Positions 34,697 through 43,763 of a stretch of 64,000 nt of DNA are shown here, in pieces. A program made the position numbers and the translations under genes. Under the pieces are notes generated by a model. The model searched no databases. It had not been told where the DNA came from and worked only from the letters and a program-made list of their open reading frames with translations. The number at the start of each line of letters is the position of its first letter. Positions within the stretch are counted from its first letter, which is position 1. The DNA comes from Corallococcus caeni (GTDB taxonomy: Bacteria; Myxococcota; Myxococcia; Myxococcales; Myxococcaceae), in assembly GCF_036245865.1 (NCBI RefSeq), contig NZ_BTTW01000001.1, positions 310,001 through 374,000 on the forward strand. Direction: 5' to 3'.

Positions 34697-35530
34697 TCAG
34701 GCCGGCTGCAGGTGCTGGACCTGGAGGTCCGCGCCCACCACCAGCGTCATGCCCTGCGGCAGCTCCACCCAACCCTGCGTGCGCGTGACGTGGCTGGCCA
34801 CCACCACCGTGCGGCGGCGGCGGTGCGCGCTCACCTCCGGGTGCGTCTCCGGCGTGGTCGCGTCCACGCCGCAGGGGGCGCACTCCACGCTGCCCTCCAG
34901 GCGCGTGTAGTACAGCGGGGCCTCGCCTCGGCGGGTGGCGAGCAGCACGGTGCCGTTGGTGGCCACCAGGTTGAGCGGCGGCGTGCGCACCTGTCCCGCC
35001 TGGACGAGCGCGGCCTCCACCTCGCGCACCATGTCGCGCAGCACGCGGCCGGCGACGCCAGGCTCCAGGCGCGGATCATCCGTGCGCCCCAGCTCGCGCA
35101 GGCGCGTGAGGAACAGGGCGAAGAGGATCTCACTGTCGGTGGGGCCCCGCACCTGCCGCAGGAGGTGCTCCGGCACGCGTGACAGGAGGGGGGCGCGCAG
35201 GGGCTCGAAGTCCGGCAGCGGCCCCTGGTGGGCGAACAACCAGTGGCGGGCCCGGAAGGGCTGGGTGTTCTCCTCGGGCGACAGGCCGAGCGGCAGCCGG
35301 CCCGCGTGGAAGAGCACAGCCTCCGATTCGTGGGGAGGCCCCAGGTCCTCCAGCGTGATGTCCCGGTCCGGCGCCAGGCGCCGCAGCAGCACCTCCTCCT
35401 GGGCATAGGAGCCCACCCCCAGGGCGTTGGCCCGGGGCTCCGGACGGAGGACGACCTGTCGGGTCAGCCGCTGCAGCTCGCACCGCAGCAGGTTCGGGTC
35501 CGACGACAGGGCGGCGAGGATGGCGGACAT
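34697..35530 (-). CDS. Class II glutamine amidotransferase-like protein lacking the N-terminal Cys
   Basis: 277 residues resembling EgtC/YafJ-type class II amidotransferases (FRARHWLFAHQGPLPDF; PTDSEILFALFL; LNLVATNGTVLLATRR). In active members residue 2 is the nucleophilic Cys (MCR-); here the protein begins MSAILAAL, so Cys is replaced by Ser and glutaminase activity is doubtful. An upstream in-frame start (35548) does not restore a Cys. GGGGGAG precedes ATG 35530. It is divergent from the Hsp70 operon. It may be an inactive or alternative-nucleophile relative. Confidence 0.65.
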   Translation of the reverse strand: MSAILAALSSDPNLLRCELQRLTRQVVLRPEPRANALGVGSYAQEEVLLRRLAPDRDITLEDLGPPHESEAVLFHAGRLPLGLSPEENTQPFRARHWLFAHQGPLPDFEPLRAPLLSRVPEHLLRQVRGPTDSEILFALFLTRLRELGRTDDPRLEPGVAGRVLRDMVREVEAALVQAGQVRTPPLNLVATNGTVLLATRRGEAPLYYTRLEGSVECAPCGVDATTPETHPEVSAHRRRRTVVVASHVTRTQGWVELPQGMTLVVGADLQVQHLQPA

Positions 35531-35651
35531 GGTGACTCCCCCCTTCACCCCAAGGGATAAGGTCCACGGACCCTGCGTTCAGCGCCGCCCAGCCGCTCCC
35601 CTGCTCTGGCGCTAAGCCCTTGAAATGGCTGGCGTTTAATCAGTCATTGAA

Positions 35652-35680
35652 TTGACACCTCACAGCGTGGCGCCTAACCT
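35652..35680 (+). promoter_or_regulatory. Candidate sigma-70-like promoter of the Hsp70 operon
   Basis: TTGACA (35652-35657), exact consensus, and TAACCT (35675-35680) with a 17-base spacer, 65 bases before ATG 35745. The -10 matches at three of six positions, including first T, A and last T. The surrounding DNA is AT-richer than the coding regions. No CIRCE-type inverted repeat was seen. Confidence 0.5.
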
Positions 35681-35744
35681 CCGGGCGCTTCCCGACTGCC
35701 CTCTGGCCAGAGGGGCCGGGGTGCAGGTCTTCACCGGAGACGGA

Positions 35745-37352
35745 ATGGCGGACGACATCGCAATCGGCATCGACCTGGGCACCTCGTATTCGTGCGTGTC
35801 CGTCGTCCACGAGGGCCAGCCCACGGTCATCCCCAACGAGTGGGGCGAGACGACCCATGCCTCGTGCGTGTCCTTCCTGGAGGAAGGGTCCGTGCTGGTG
35901 GGCAACGCGGCGAAGAAGAACATCATCACCAGCCCCGAGAACACGGTGTACTCGGCCAAGCGGCTCATCGGCCGGTACTACTTCTCCGACGAGGTGAAGA
36001 AGGCGCAGGCGGTGATGCCGTACCGCATCGTCGAGGGCGACAACAACTCGGTGCGCATCGGCGTGCGGGAGCGCAGCTATTCGCTGCCGGAGATCTCCGC
36101 GCTGGTGCTCAAGGAGATGAAGGCCGTCGCGGAGACGTACCTGGGCCGCGAGGTGACGAAGGCGGTCATCACCGTCCCGGCGTACTTCAACGACAACCAG
36201 CGCCAGGCGACGAAGGACGCGGGCCGCATCGCCGGGCTGGAGGTGCTGCGCATCCTCAACGAGCCCACGGCGGCGGCGCTCGCGTATGGCTTTGGCCGGG
36301 ACGTCAACCAGCGCGTCGTCGTCTACGACCTGGGCGGCGGCACGTTCGACGTTTCCATCCTGGAGATTGGCAAGGACGTCTTCGAGGTGCTCGCGACGGC
36401 GGGCGACACGTACCTGGGCGGCGACGACTTCGACGACCGCATCATGACGTGGATGGCGGACGACTTCCTCAACCGCACGCGGTTGGACCTGCGGCAGAAC
36501 AAGTACTGCCTGCAGATGCTGAAGGACGCGGCGGAGAAGGCGAAGATCGACGTGGGCCAGTTCGGCACCGCGGAGATCCTCTGCCAGGGCATCTGCCAGG
36601 ACGCCAACGGCAACGTGATGGACCTGCGCAACACGCTCAACCAGGACCAGTTCAACCGGATGGTGATGGACCTGGTGCAGCGCACGTTCAAGGTCTGCGA
36701 CGAGGCGCTGCAGAGCGCGCGGCTGACGGCGGCGGACATCGACGCGGTCATCCTGGTGGGCGGGCCCACGCGGCTGCCCATCATCCGCAACTCGGTGAAG
36801 CACTACTTCCAGAAGGAGCCGCTGGAGGGCATCAACCCGGATCAGGTCGTGGCCATGGGCGCCGCGCTCCAGTCGCACGCGCTTTTGGACAGCAAGACGG
36901 AGACGTTCCTGGTGGACGTCACGCCGCTGACGCTGCGGATTGGAACCGTGGGCGGGTACACGGAGAAGATCATCGACAAGAACACGCCGGTGCCCATTGA
37001 CCGGTCGAAGACCTTCACCACCAGCCGCGACGGGCAGGAGAAGGTGAAGATCCGCGTGTACCAGGGTGAGTCCAACCGCGCCGAGGAGTGCGAGATGCTG
37101 GGCGAGTTCGAGTTCTCGGGCTTTCGCATCGGGTATCGCGGCGAGGTGAAGATCGAGGTGACGTTCGAGATCAACACGGACGGTCTGGTGAACGTGTCCG
37201 CGTGCGACGTGGAGACGGGCCAGAAGACGTCCACGTCCATCACGCTGTCGTCCGGCATGACGGAGGCGGACATCCAGCAGTCGATCCAGTCGAACCGCAA
37301 CACGCGGCTCGCGGGCCACAACAGCAGCGACCTGCCCGCCGTGGCCAACTAG
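35745..37352 (+). CDS. Hsp70-family chaperone lacking the C-terminal lid
   Basis: 535 residues. The nucleotide-binding domain (about 1-380) has IGIDLGTSYSCVSVV, VVVYDLGGGTFDVSILE and LVGGPTRLPIIRN. The substrate-binding beta domain (about 390-505) follows with VTPLTLRIGTVGGYTEKIIDKNTPVP. The chain stops at about 535, whereas DnaK has about 640 residues, so the alpha-helical lid and acidic tail are missing. It is followed 9 bases later by a DnaJ-domain protein, a likely dedicated co-chaperone. M. xanthus has specialised DnaK paralogues for motility and development; which one this resembles cannot be told here. Confidence 0.85.
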   Translation: MADDIAIGIDLGTSYSCVSVVHEGQPTVIPNEWGETTHASCVSFLEEGSVLVGNAAKKNIITSPENTVYSAKRLIGRYYFSDEVKKAQAVMPYRIVEGDNNSVRIGVRERSYSLPEISALVLKEMKAVAETYLGREVTKAVITVPAYFNDNQRQATKDAGRIAGLEVLRILNEPTAAALAYGFGRDVNQRVVVYDLGGGTFDVSILEIGKDVFEVLATAGDTYLGGDDFDDRIMTWMADDFLNRTRLDLRQNKYCLQMLKDAAEKAKIDVGQFGTAEILCQGICQDANGNVMDLRNTLNQDQFNRMVMDLVQRTFKVCDEALQSARLTAADIDAVILVGGPTRLPIIRNSVKHYFQKEPLEGINPDQVVAMGAALQSHALLDSKTETFLVDVTPLTLRIGTVGGYTEKIIDKNTPVPIDRSKTFTTSRDGQEKVKIRVYQGESNRAEECEMLGEFEFSGFRIGYRGEVKIEVTFEINTDGLVNVSACDVETGQKTSTSITLSSGMTEADIQQSIQSNRNTRLAGHNSSDLPAVAN

Positions 37353-37361
37353 GCACCGCCG

Positions 37362-39668
37362 ATGTCCGAGCCTTCCGATCCGAACTCTGGCGCACCGCCA
37401 GGGCCCGCCGCGCCAGCGGCCCCCGCGCGTCCGGCGCTGCCCCGGGTGACGGCCTCCGTGCCCCCGTCCGTCCCGCCCACGGCGCCCCGGCCCCCCGCCG
37501 CGGCCCCGCCGCCCCCGGGGACGGCACCGGCCGCGCGAGCCACTCCGCCCCCCGTCACGCCCCCGCTGGCTCCGGCCACGGCACGGCCCGCGTCCGGTCA
37601 GGTGCCGTCGGTGGCTCCGGCGGCACGGCCTGCGTCGGGTCAGGTCCCTTCGGTGGCTCCGGCGGTGGCACGGCCTGCGTCGGGTCAGGTTCCCTCGGTT
37701 CCTCCGGCGGCGGCACGGCCAGCGTCGGGTCAGGTTCCCTCGGTGGCTCCAGCGGCGGCACGGCCTGCCTCGGGTCAGGTGCCGTCGGTGGCTCCAGCGG
37801 CAGCACGGCCTGCCTCGGGTCAGGTTCCTTCGGTTCCTCCGGCGGCAACACGGCCAGCTTCGGGTCAGGTTCCCTCGGTTCCTCCGGCGGCAACACGGCC
37901 AGCTTCGGGTCAGGTTCCCTCGGTTCCTCCGGCGGCAGCCCCGGGTCCTTCGGCGAGTGGCGTTCCGCCCGTGCCTCCGGCGACGTCACAGCCTGCGTCG
38001 CCCAGTGGTGTTCCATCCGTTGCGCCCGCGAGTGGAGCGCCCCCGCGTCCAACGCCCACGGGCCTCGCGTCCGTGGGGGCCGCGCCTCGTGGGACACCTC
38101 CGGGCAGCGCACCGGTGGGCACTCCCGCCGCGTCACGGCCCACGGTGTCCGGGGTTCCGTCCGTCGGCGTCGCATCCGCGCCTCCCGCGACGACCGCGCA
38201 GACCCGCCCCACTGTCACCGCGATTCCGGCCGTCGGCGCGGTGGCACCGCCCCAGGCTCCAGCAACGCCCGCCACTGCTCGCCCCACCGTCACCGGGGTT
38301 CCGGCGGTCGGCGCCGTGGCTCCGCCCCAGGCTCCAGCAACGCCCGCTGCTGCTCGCCCCACCGTCACCGGGGTTCCGGCGGTCGGCGCCGTGGCTCCGC
38401 CCCTGGCTCCAGCAACGCCCGCCGCTGCACGCCCCACCGTCTCCGCGATTCCAGCGGTCGGAGCGGTGGCTCCGCCCCAGGCTCCAGCAACGCCCGCCAG
38501 CGCGCGGCCGACCACCGCGACGCCTGCCGTGGGCGCGGTGACGCCTCCCGGGGCGCCCGCGTCGATGCCTCGCATCGCGCCGGTCGTTCCTCCCACCGCG
38601 AGCGCTTCGTCCGCGATGCCTCCCGCCATGCCTCCGGCGGTGCCCGGCGTCGCGTCCATGCCGACGCCGCCGCCCGTGGCCCGCGCGCCCTCGGCCGTGC
38701 CGACCATGCAGCCCCTGAGCCCCACGGCTCCGGCGGCCCGTCCGCCCTCGGTCCCCACCATCGCTCCCGCCGGAGCCCGGCCTCCCGCTGCGGTGCCGCC
38801 CGCCGCGCGCCCCGTGCCCACCGTGGGCCCGGTGACGCCGCCTCCCGTCGCGCTCCGGATCAGCCCGCCCTCCATCGCTCCCGCCGGTACGCCGCCGCCG
38901 GTGCTCGCCGTCGGGCAGGTCGTCCCGCCCATCGCTCCCGCGGGCCCCACGCCGCCGCGCCCTGGCAACCGGCCCACCACGTCACTGCCCGCCGTGGCGC
39001 CCTCCGGATCCGCCCGTCCGCTGACGCCGCCCCCGGTGGCCCCGCCCCGGCCTCCCGCCGCCAGCGTGCCCCCGCCGCCTCCGTCCTCCGAGGGCCCGGC
39101 CCTCAGCCCGGAGCAGCTCGTGGACCTGGAGTCCCGCTGCGCGAAGCTCGACCAGATGGACTACTTCGAGCTGCTCAGCCTGGAGCGCACCGCCGCGCCC
39201 GGCGACATCAAGAAGGCCTTCTACCGGGAGAGCCGCGTCTACCACCCGGACCGTTTCTTCCACCTGGAGTCCAAGGCCCTCAAGGACCAGGTGAACGAGC
39301 TCTACAAGCGCGTCACCGAGGCCTATTACGTCCTGCGCGACGACACCAAGCGCAAGAAGTACCTCACCGACATCGCGGGCCCGGACCGCGCGCAGAAGCT
39401 GCGCTTCACCGACGCCTCCGAGTCCGAGACCAAGGCCGCCGCGAAGAAGGAACAGGAAGAGCAGATCGGCACCCACCCCAAGGGCCGTCAGTTCTACACG
39501 CAGGCCCAGAAGGACCTGGAGTCCGGCAACCCGTCCGCCGCGGAGCGCAACCTCAAGATGGCGCTCACCTACGAGCCCTCCAACGCCCGCTACAAGGAAG
39601 CCCTCGCGGAAGCCCAGAAGCAGACCGCGGACAAGTCCAAGGGCGACTCCTCGTTCAAGATCCGCTAG
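37362..39668 (+). CDS. Pro/Ala-repeat protein with DnaJ domain and TPR-like tail
   Basis: 768 residues. Residues about 1-585 are low-complexity Pro/Ala/Val/Thr with two arrays of tandem repeats (8 units of about 15 residues and 4 to 5 units of 25 residues) and no structured domain. A J domain (about 592-665) has DYFELLSLERTAAPGDIKKAF and the HPD motif (YHPDRFF, near 628). A short TPR-like helical pair (about 705-755) ends the protein. The J domain should stimulate an Hsp70, presumably the upstream lidless one. The long disordered arm may place the partner at a distance or bind other proteins. Confidence 0.8.
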   Translation: MSEPSDPNSGAPPGPAAPAAPARPALPRVTASVPPSVPPTAPRPPAAAPPPPGTAPAARATPPPVTPPLAPATARPASGQVPSVAPAARPASGQVPSVAPAVARPASGQVPSVPPAAARPASGQVPSVAPAAARPASGQVPSVAPAAARPASGQVPSVPPAATRPASGQVPSVPPAATRPASGQVPSVPPAAAPGPSASGVPPVPPATSQPASPSGVPSVAPASGAPPRPTPTGLASVGAAPRGTPPGSAPVGTPAASRPTVSGVPSVGVASAPPATTAQTRPTVTAIPAVGAVAPPQAPATPATARPTVTGVPAVGAVAPPQAPATPAAARPTVTGVPAVGAVAPPLAPATPAAARPTVSAIPAVGAVAPPQAPATPASARPTTATPAVGAVTPPGAPASMPRIAPVVPPTASASSAMPPAMPPAVPGVASMPTPPPVARAPSAVPTMQPLSPTAPAARPPSVPTIAPAGARPPAAVPPAARPVPTVGPVTPPPVALRISPPSIAPAGTPPPVLAVGQVVPPIAPAGPTPPRPGNRPTTSLPAVAPSGSARPLTPPPVAPPRPPAASVPPPPPSSEGPALSPEQLVDLESRCAKLDQMDYFELLSLERTAAPGDIKKAFYRESRVYHPDRFFHLESKALKDQVNELYKRVTEAYYVLRDDTKRKKYLTDIAGPDRAQKLRFTDASESETKAAAKKEQEEQIGTHPKGRQFYTQAQKDLESGNPSAAERNLKMALTYEPSNARYKEALAEAQKQTADKSKGDSSFKIR
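37581..37937 (+). repeat. Eight tandem 42/45-bp repeats encoding ARPASGQVPSVxPAx
   Basis: One 42-bp and seven 45-bp units, at 37581, 37623, 37668 and every 45 bases to 37937, in frame with the DnaJ-domain gene. Units vary at two positions (Ala/Pro in VxPA and the last residue). High DNA identity implies recent amplification or gene conversion. Confidence 0.85.
38205..38550 (+). repeat. Four to five tandem 75-bp repeats encoding RPTVTxxPAVGAVAPPQAPATPAxA
   Basis: Full 75-bp units begin at 38205, 38280, 38355 and 38430, with a diverged partial unit from 38505. They lie in the same low-complexity arm of the DnaJ-domain protein as the 45-bp array but are unrelated in sequence. Confidence 0.8.
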
Positions 39669-39689
39669 CGGCCCCCAGGAGCCCAACCC

Positions 39690-40454
39690 ATGGTCATCGA
39701 CCTCATCCTCCTGGGCATGGTGCTGTTCTTCGGCATCCTCGGCGCCCTCTCCGGCGCCGCCCGGCAGGTGGCCAACTCCGTGGGGCTCGCGGCGGGCTAC
39801 TTCGTCTCCCGCAAGCTCGCGCCCCTCGCCGGCCCCAAGCTCGCCGTCGCGCTGGGCTCGCCGCTGCTCATCGGCACGCTCTTCGGAACGGTGCTCCTCT
39901 TCGTCGTGACGTGGCTCACCGTGCGCTACGCCCTGGGCGCGCTGCTCTTGCGCTTCCTCTCCGGCAAGAACCCGGAGGAGCGCGGCATGGACCGCACGCT
40001 GGGCTTCGTCCTCGGCGGCGGGAAGATGGCGGCCCTGTTCTGGGTCTGCCTGAGCGCGCTCACCTTCATGGAGCAGCACGTCGTCATCGCCGGCAAGCGC
40101 TGGGGCGTGGCCCCGAAGGACTCCATGGCCTTCGACCTGTCCCGCCGCTTCAACCTCTTCGAGCTGACCCAGTTCGCCCCGCTCGAGGACCTGGTCCGCG
40201 TGGCCCAGGCCACCCACGACCCCGCCAAGGCGAAGAAGCTCCAGGACGACCCGGCCTTCAAGGCCCTGCGCAAGGACCCGCGCTTCCAGGTCGCGCTGTC
40301 ACACCAGGACCTGCAGGACGCGCTGGAGCGCGGCGACACGCGGGCCCTGTTGCGCAACGACGTGGTGCTCCAGCTCATCCAGGATCCGCAGGCGGCGGCA
40401 CGGCTGGGCGCCGCCGCCCGGGCCTCCGAACGGCCGGCTCCCGCTAAGCGTTGA
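39690..40454 (+). CDS. CvpA-family-like inner-membrane protein
   Basis: 254 residues. Four hydrophobic segments (about 2-22, 25-45, 60-95 and 110-130) have the GxxxG-rich start (VLFFGILGALSGAARQVAN) of CvpA/colicin V production proteins. A soluble C-terminal half (about 160-254) has Asp/Lys/Ala helices such as DPAKAKKLQDDPAFKALRKDPRF. It begins 21 bases after the DnaJ-domain gene, probably the third gene of the chaperone operon. Its 3' end overlaps the convergent ClpX-like gene by 11 bases. Function in the envelope is unclear. Confidence 0.7.
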   Translation: MVIDLILLGMVLFFGILGALSGAARQVANSVGLAAGYFVSRKLAPLAGPKLAVALGSPLLIGTLFGTVLLFVVTWLTVRYALGALLLRFLSGKNPEERGMDRTLGFVLGGGKMAALFWVCLSALTFMEQHVVIAGKRWGVAPKDSMAFDLSRRFNLFELTQFAPLEDLVRVAQATHDPAKAKKLQDDPAFKALRKDPRFQVALSHQDLQDALERGDTRALLRNDVVLQLIQDPQAAARLGAAARASERPAPAKR

Positions 40455-41520
40455 GCTCCACGTCGTCCAGGCTCGCGAGCCGGGCCTTCACGAACTCCGC
40501 GTCCACCGTCACCTGACGGTGCCGCCGCTCCGGCGCCTCGAACATGATGTCCGACATCACGTGCTCCAGGATGGAACGCAGTCCTCGAGCGCCCAGCCCG
40601 CGCGACATGGAGTAGCGCACCACCTCCCGCAGGCCGCTCTCCGGGAACTCCAGCTCAATCTCATCCAGCGACAGCAGCTCCTTGAACTCGCGGGTGATGG
40701 CATCCGGCGGCTCGGTGAGGACGCGCAGCAGGTCGGACTCGCCCAGCCGCTCCAGCTGCACCATCACCGGCATGCGGCCCAGGAACTCCGCCATCATCCC
40801 GAAGTCCACCAGCTGCTTCGTGGAGATGCGCTTCTCCTTGCGCTTCGCCGTGAGCGCGTCCGCGCCGAAGCCCATGGCCCGGCCGCCCTCGTCGCCGAAG
40901 TCGTGCAGGTCGCTGAACGTGCCCGCGCAGATGAAGAGGATGTCGCGCGTGTCCACCTGCACGAAGTCGCTCTTGTTCCACGCCTGCGTCACGTTCATGG
41001 GCACGTGCACCTCGCGCCCCTCCAGCAGCTTCAGCAGCGACTGCTGCACGCCCTCACCGCCGATGTCGCGGCTGCCCGCGCCGTTGCGCGCTCCCTGGGT
41101 GCGGCGGGCGATCTTGTCCACCTCGTCGATGAAGATGATGCCCCGCTGGGTGTCCTCCACGGAGTGGTTCGCCTTGAAGAGCAGGTCGGACACCATCACC
41201 TCCACGTCCTTCCCGTAGTAGCCCGCCTCCGTGTACTCGGTGGCGTCCACGGTGGTGAACGGGACCTGGAGGATCTCCGCCAGGTTGCGCGCGATGTGCG
41301 TCTTGCCGCTGCCCGTGGGACCGATGAGCAGGATGTTGGACTTCTTGATGAGGGACTGCCGGCGCATCCGCCGCGCCTGGATGCGCTTGAGGTGGTTGTG
41401 CGCGGCGATGGCCACCGCCCGCTTCGCTGCTTCCTGTCCGATGACGTAGCGATCCAGCCGCTCGAAGATCTCCCGCGGGGTCAGTGGCGCTGCCTCTTCC
41501 CTGCGTGCGGACGACTCCAT
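40444..41520 (-). CDS. ClpX-like AAA+ ATPase without the N-terminal zinc domain
   Basis: 358 residues. It begins directly in the AAA+ core (PLTPREIFERLDRYVIGQEAAKRAVAIAA), with Walker A GPTGSGKT at 67-74, Walker B IIFIDEVDK at 128-136, pore loop GYYGKDVE (GYVGEDVE in ClpX) and sensor-2 GLGARGLRSILE. The four-cysteine zinc domain of true ClpX is absent. An MGFGAD segment sits where ClpX has its IGF ClpP-binding loop. It may be a paralogue with different adaptors or one working without ClpP. GGGGAGGG precedes ATG 41520. Divergent from speA. Confidence 0.85.
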   Translation of the reverse strand: MESSARREEAAPLTPREIFERLDRYVIGQEAAKRAVAIAAHNHLKRIQARRMRRQSLIKKSNILLIGPTGSGKTHIARNLAEILQVPFTTVDATEYTEAGYYGKDVEVMVSDLLFKANHSVEDTQRGIIFIDEVDKIARRTQGARNGAGSRDIGGEGVQQSLLKLLEGREVHVPMNVTQAWNKSDFVQVDTRDILFICAGTFSDLHDFGDEGGRAMGFGADALTAKRKEKRISTKQLVDFGMMAEFLGRMPVMVQLERLGESDLLRVLTEPPDAITREFKELLSLDEIELEFPESGLREVVRYSMSRGLGARGLRSILEHVMSDIMFEAPERRHRQVTVDAEFVKARLASLDDVELNA

Positions 41521-41756
41521 GTACCCTCCCCTTCTCTCCACTCGGCCTCCCGGCGCTGCCTAGGAGGAAGGGTAGGAATTGGATGCTGACCGGCCCACCA
41601 GGGCCAGCACCGCGAATGGGGCCCCTGCTCGCCTGCCTGCTCCTCGAACAGGCGGCTATTGAATGACCGGGACGTTTCCGATAGTCCGGCCCCCCTCCCC
41701 TGTTCATGGGAGTTTCCACCCCTCGCCGCGCGCTCCACCGGAGGCACGAAACAACG
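41521..41756. other. Divergent promoter region between clpX-like gene and speA
   Basis: 236 bases with no gene. A TTGAAT (near 41658) with TAGTCC about 17 bases later is a weak candidate for speA transcription. I see no clear operator. Confidence 0.3.
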
Positions 41757-43763
41757 ATGGCCGCTCCCTCCCCTCAGCACCGCTGGACCCTGGCCGATGC
41801 CCATGAGCTGTACGGCATCCGCAACTGGGGCTCGCCCTACTTCGGCATCAACGACAAGGGCCACGTGTGCGTCCACCCGGACGGGCCCGCCGCTCCGAGC
41901 ATGGACCTCAAGGAGCTGGTGGACGAGGTCCGCCGCCGGGGCATCGGCCTGCCGCTGCTCCTGCGCTTCACGGACGTGCTGCGCCACCGCGTGGTGCACC
42001 TGAACAACGCGTTCAAGAAGGCCATCGCGGATCAGGGCTACAAGGGCCTGTACCGGGGCGTGTACCCCATCAAGGTGAACCAGCACCGCTACGTGGTGGA
42101 GACCATCATCGAGGCGGGCAAGGACTTCACCTACGGCCTGGAGGCCGGCAGCAAGCCGGAGCTGCTCGCGGTGATGGCGCTGCTGGACAGCGAGGACGCG
42201 CTCGTCATCTGCAACGGCTACAAGGACGAGGAGTACATCGAGACGGCCCTCTTCTATTCGCGCCTGGGCCGCAACGTCATCCTGGTGGTGGAGAAGCCCA
42301 GCGAGCTGCCCCTCATCGCGGAGGTGGCGCGCCGCACCGGCATCACCCCCCGGCTGGGCATGCGCGTGAAGCTGTCCACGCGCGGCGCCGGCAAGTGGGA
42401 GGCGTCCGGCGGGGATCGCTCCAAGTTCGGCCTGTCCTCGTCGGAGCTGATGTCCTGCATCGGCTTCATGAAGGACGCGGGCCTGCTCTCCTCCTTCGAG
42501 CTGCTGCACTTCCACCTGGGCAGCCAGATCTCCAACATCCGCAACGTGAAGAACGCGCTGCGCGAGGTGGGCTGCTTCTACGTGGAGGTGGCCCGCCAGG
42601 GCGCGCCGCTGAAGTACCTGGACGTGGGCGGCGGCCTGGGCGTGGACTACGACGGTTCCCAGACGAACTTCGCCTCCTCCATGAACTACACGACGGAGGA
42701 GTACGCCAACGACGTCGTCTTCGGCGTGATGGAGGCGTGCGACCGCGCGGGCGTGCCACACCCCACGCTCGTCTCCGAGTCCGGCCGCGCCGTCGTCGCG
42801 CACCACGCCGTGCTGGTGGTGGACGTGCTGGGCACCAGCGAGTTCGACCCGTCGCAGACGCCCGACAAGGTGGACGAGAAGGCGCCCTCCGTGGTGCGCA
42901 ACCTCTATTCGACGTTCCGCGAGGTCACGAACAAGAACGTCATCGAGGCCTTCCACGACGCGCAGGACTCCAAGGAGGAGAGCCTCCAGCTGTTCTCCCT
43001 GGGCCACCTGTCCCTGGAGCAGCGCGTGGCGGCGGAGAACCTCTACTGGGCCATCTGCCACAAGATTTTGCGCGTGGCGCGCGAGGCCGGGGAGATTCCG
43101 GAGGAGCTGGAGGCGCTGGAGAAGCAGCTGTCGGACACGTACTTCTGCAACTTCTCCGTGTTCCAGTCGCTGCCGGACTCGTGGGCCATTGATCAGCTCT
43201 TCCCGATGATGCCCATCCACCGTCTGGCGGAGAAGCCGACCCGGCGCGCGACGCTGGCGGACATCACCTGCGACTCGGACGGGAAGATCGAGCACTTCAT
43301 CGACAAGCGCGAGGTGAAGGACGCGCTGGAGTTGCACGCGCTCAACAGCGACGACTACTACCTGGGCATCTTCCTCGTCGGCGCGTACCAGGAGATTTTG
43401 GGCGACCTGCACAACCTCTTCGGGGACACGCACACGGTGCAGGTGTCGCTGGCGCCGGGCGGCGGCTACCTCATCGACCACGTCGTCGCCGGGGACACGG
43501 TGACGGAAGTGCTCAACTACGTGAGCTACAACAAGGACGACCTGGTCGCGAAGCTGCGCAAGTTCACGGAGCTGGCGCTGCGCCAGGGGCGCATCACCCT
43601 GGACGAGTCGCGCAACCTGCTGCGCGTCTACGAGGACGGCCTGTCCGGCTACACGTACCTGGAGCGGGAGGTGGACGCGACGTTCACCTCCGCCAGCCAG
43701 CTGCGCCTGCTGCCCGGGCCGGAGAACGGGGCGCGCAGCCCCGTCTCCCCCTCGGGGACCTGA
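41757..43763 (+). CDS. speA: Biosynthetic arginine decarboxylase
   Basis: 668 residues, family length. The N-terminal TIM-barrel has RGVYPIKVNQHR with the PLP Lys at about 106, DFTYGLEAGSKPELLAV, LLHFHLGSQISNIRN and DVGGGLGVDYDGS. The C-terminal regions have ESGRAVVAHH and CNFSVFQSLPDSWAIDQLFPMMPIHRL (positions near 460-485). The enzyme converts arginine to agmatine, the first step to putrescine and other polyamines. Start ATG 41757 follows GGAGG at a somewhat long 12-base spacing. It abuts the convergent unknown gene with no gap. Confidence 0.95.
   Translation: MAAPSPQHRWTLADAHELYGIRNWGSPYFGINDKGHVCVHPDGPAAPSMDLKELVDEVRRRGIGLPLLLRFTDVLRHRVVHLNNAFKKAIADQGYKGLYRGVYPIKVNQHRYVVETIIEAGKDFTYGLEAGSKPELLAVMALLDSEDALVICNGYKDEEYIETALFYSRLGRNVILVVEKPSELPLIAEVARRTGITPRLGMRVKLSTRGAGKWEASGGDRSKFGLSSSELMSCIGFMKDAGLLSSFELLHFHLGSQISNIRNVKNALREVGCFYVEVARQGAPLKYLDVGGGLGVDYDGSQTNFASSMNYTTEEYANDVVFGVMEACDRAGVPHPTLVSESGRAVVAHHAVLVVDVLGTSEFDPSQTPDKVDEKAPSVVRNLYSTFREVTNKNVIEAFHDAQDSKEESLQLFSLGHLSLEQRVAAENLYWAICHKILRVAREAGEIPEELEALEKQLSDTYFCNFSVFQSLPDSWAIDQLFPMMPIHRLAEKPTRRATLADITCDSDGKIEHFIDKREVKDALELHALNSDDYYLGIFLVGAYQEILGDLHNLFGDTHTVQVSLAPGGGYLIDHVVAGDTVTEVLNYVSYNKDDLVAKLRKFTELALRQGRITLDESRNLLRVYEDGLSGYTYLEREVDATFTSASQLRLLPGPENGARSPVSPSGT

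Noticed and set aside
37581..38550. Tandem repeats as a possible CRISPR array
   Set aside because: Units are contiguous, coding and lack unique spacers.
37088..40447. Open frame of 1119 codons on the plus strand over the chaperone operon
   Set aside because: It is a shifted frame kept open by GC-rich repeats; the Hsp70, J-domain and CvpA-like proteins are read in other frames.
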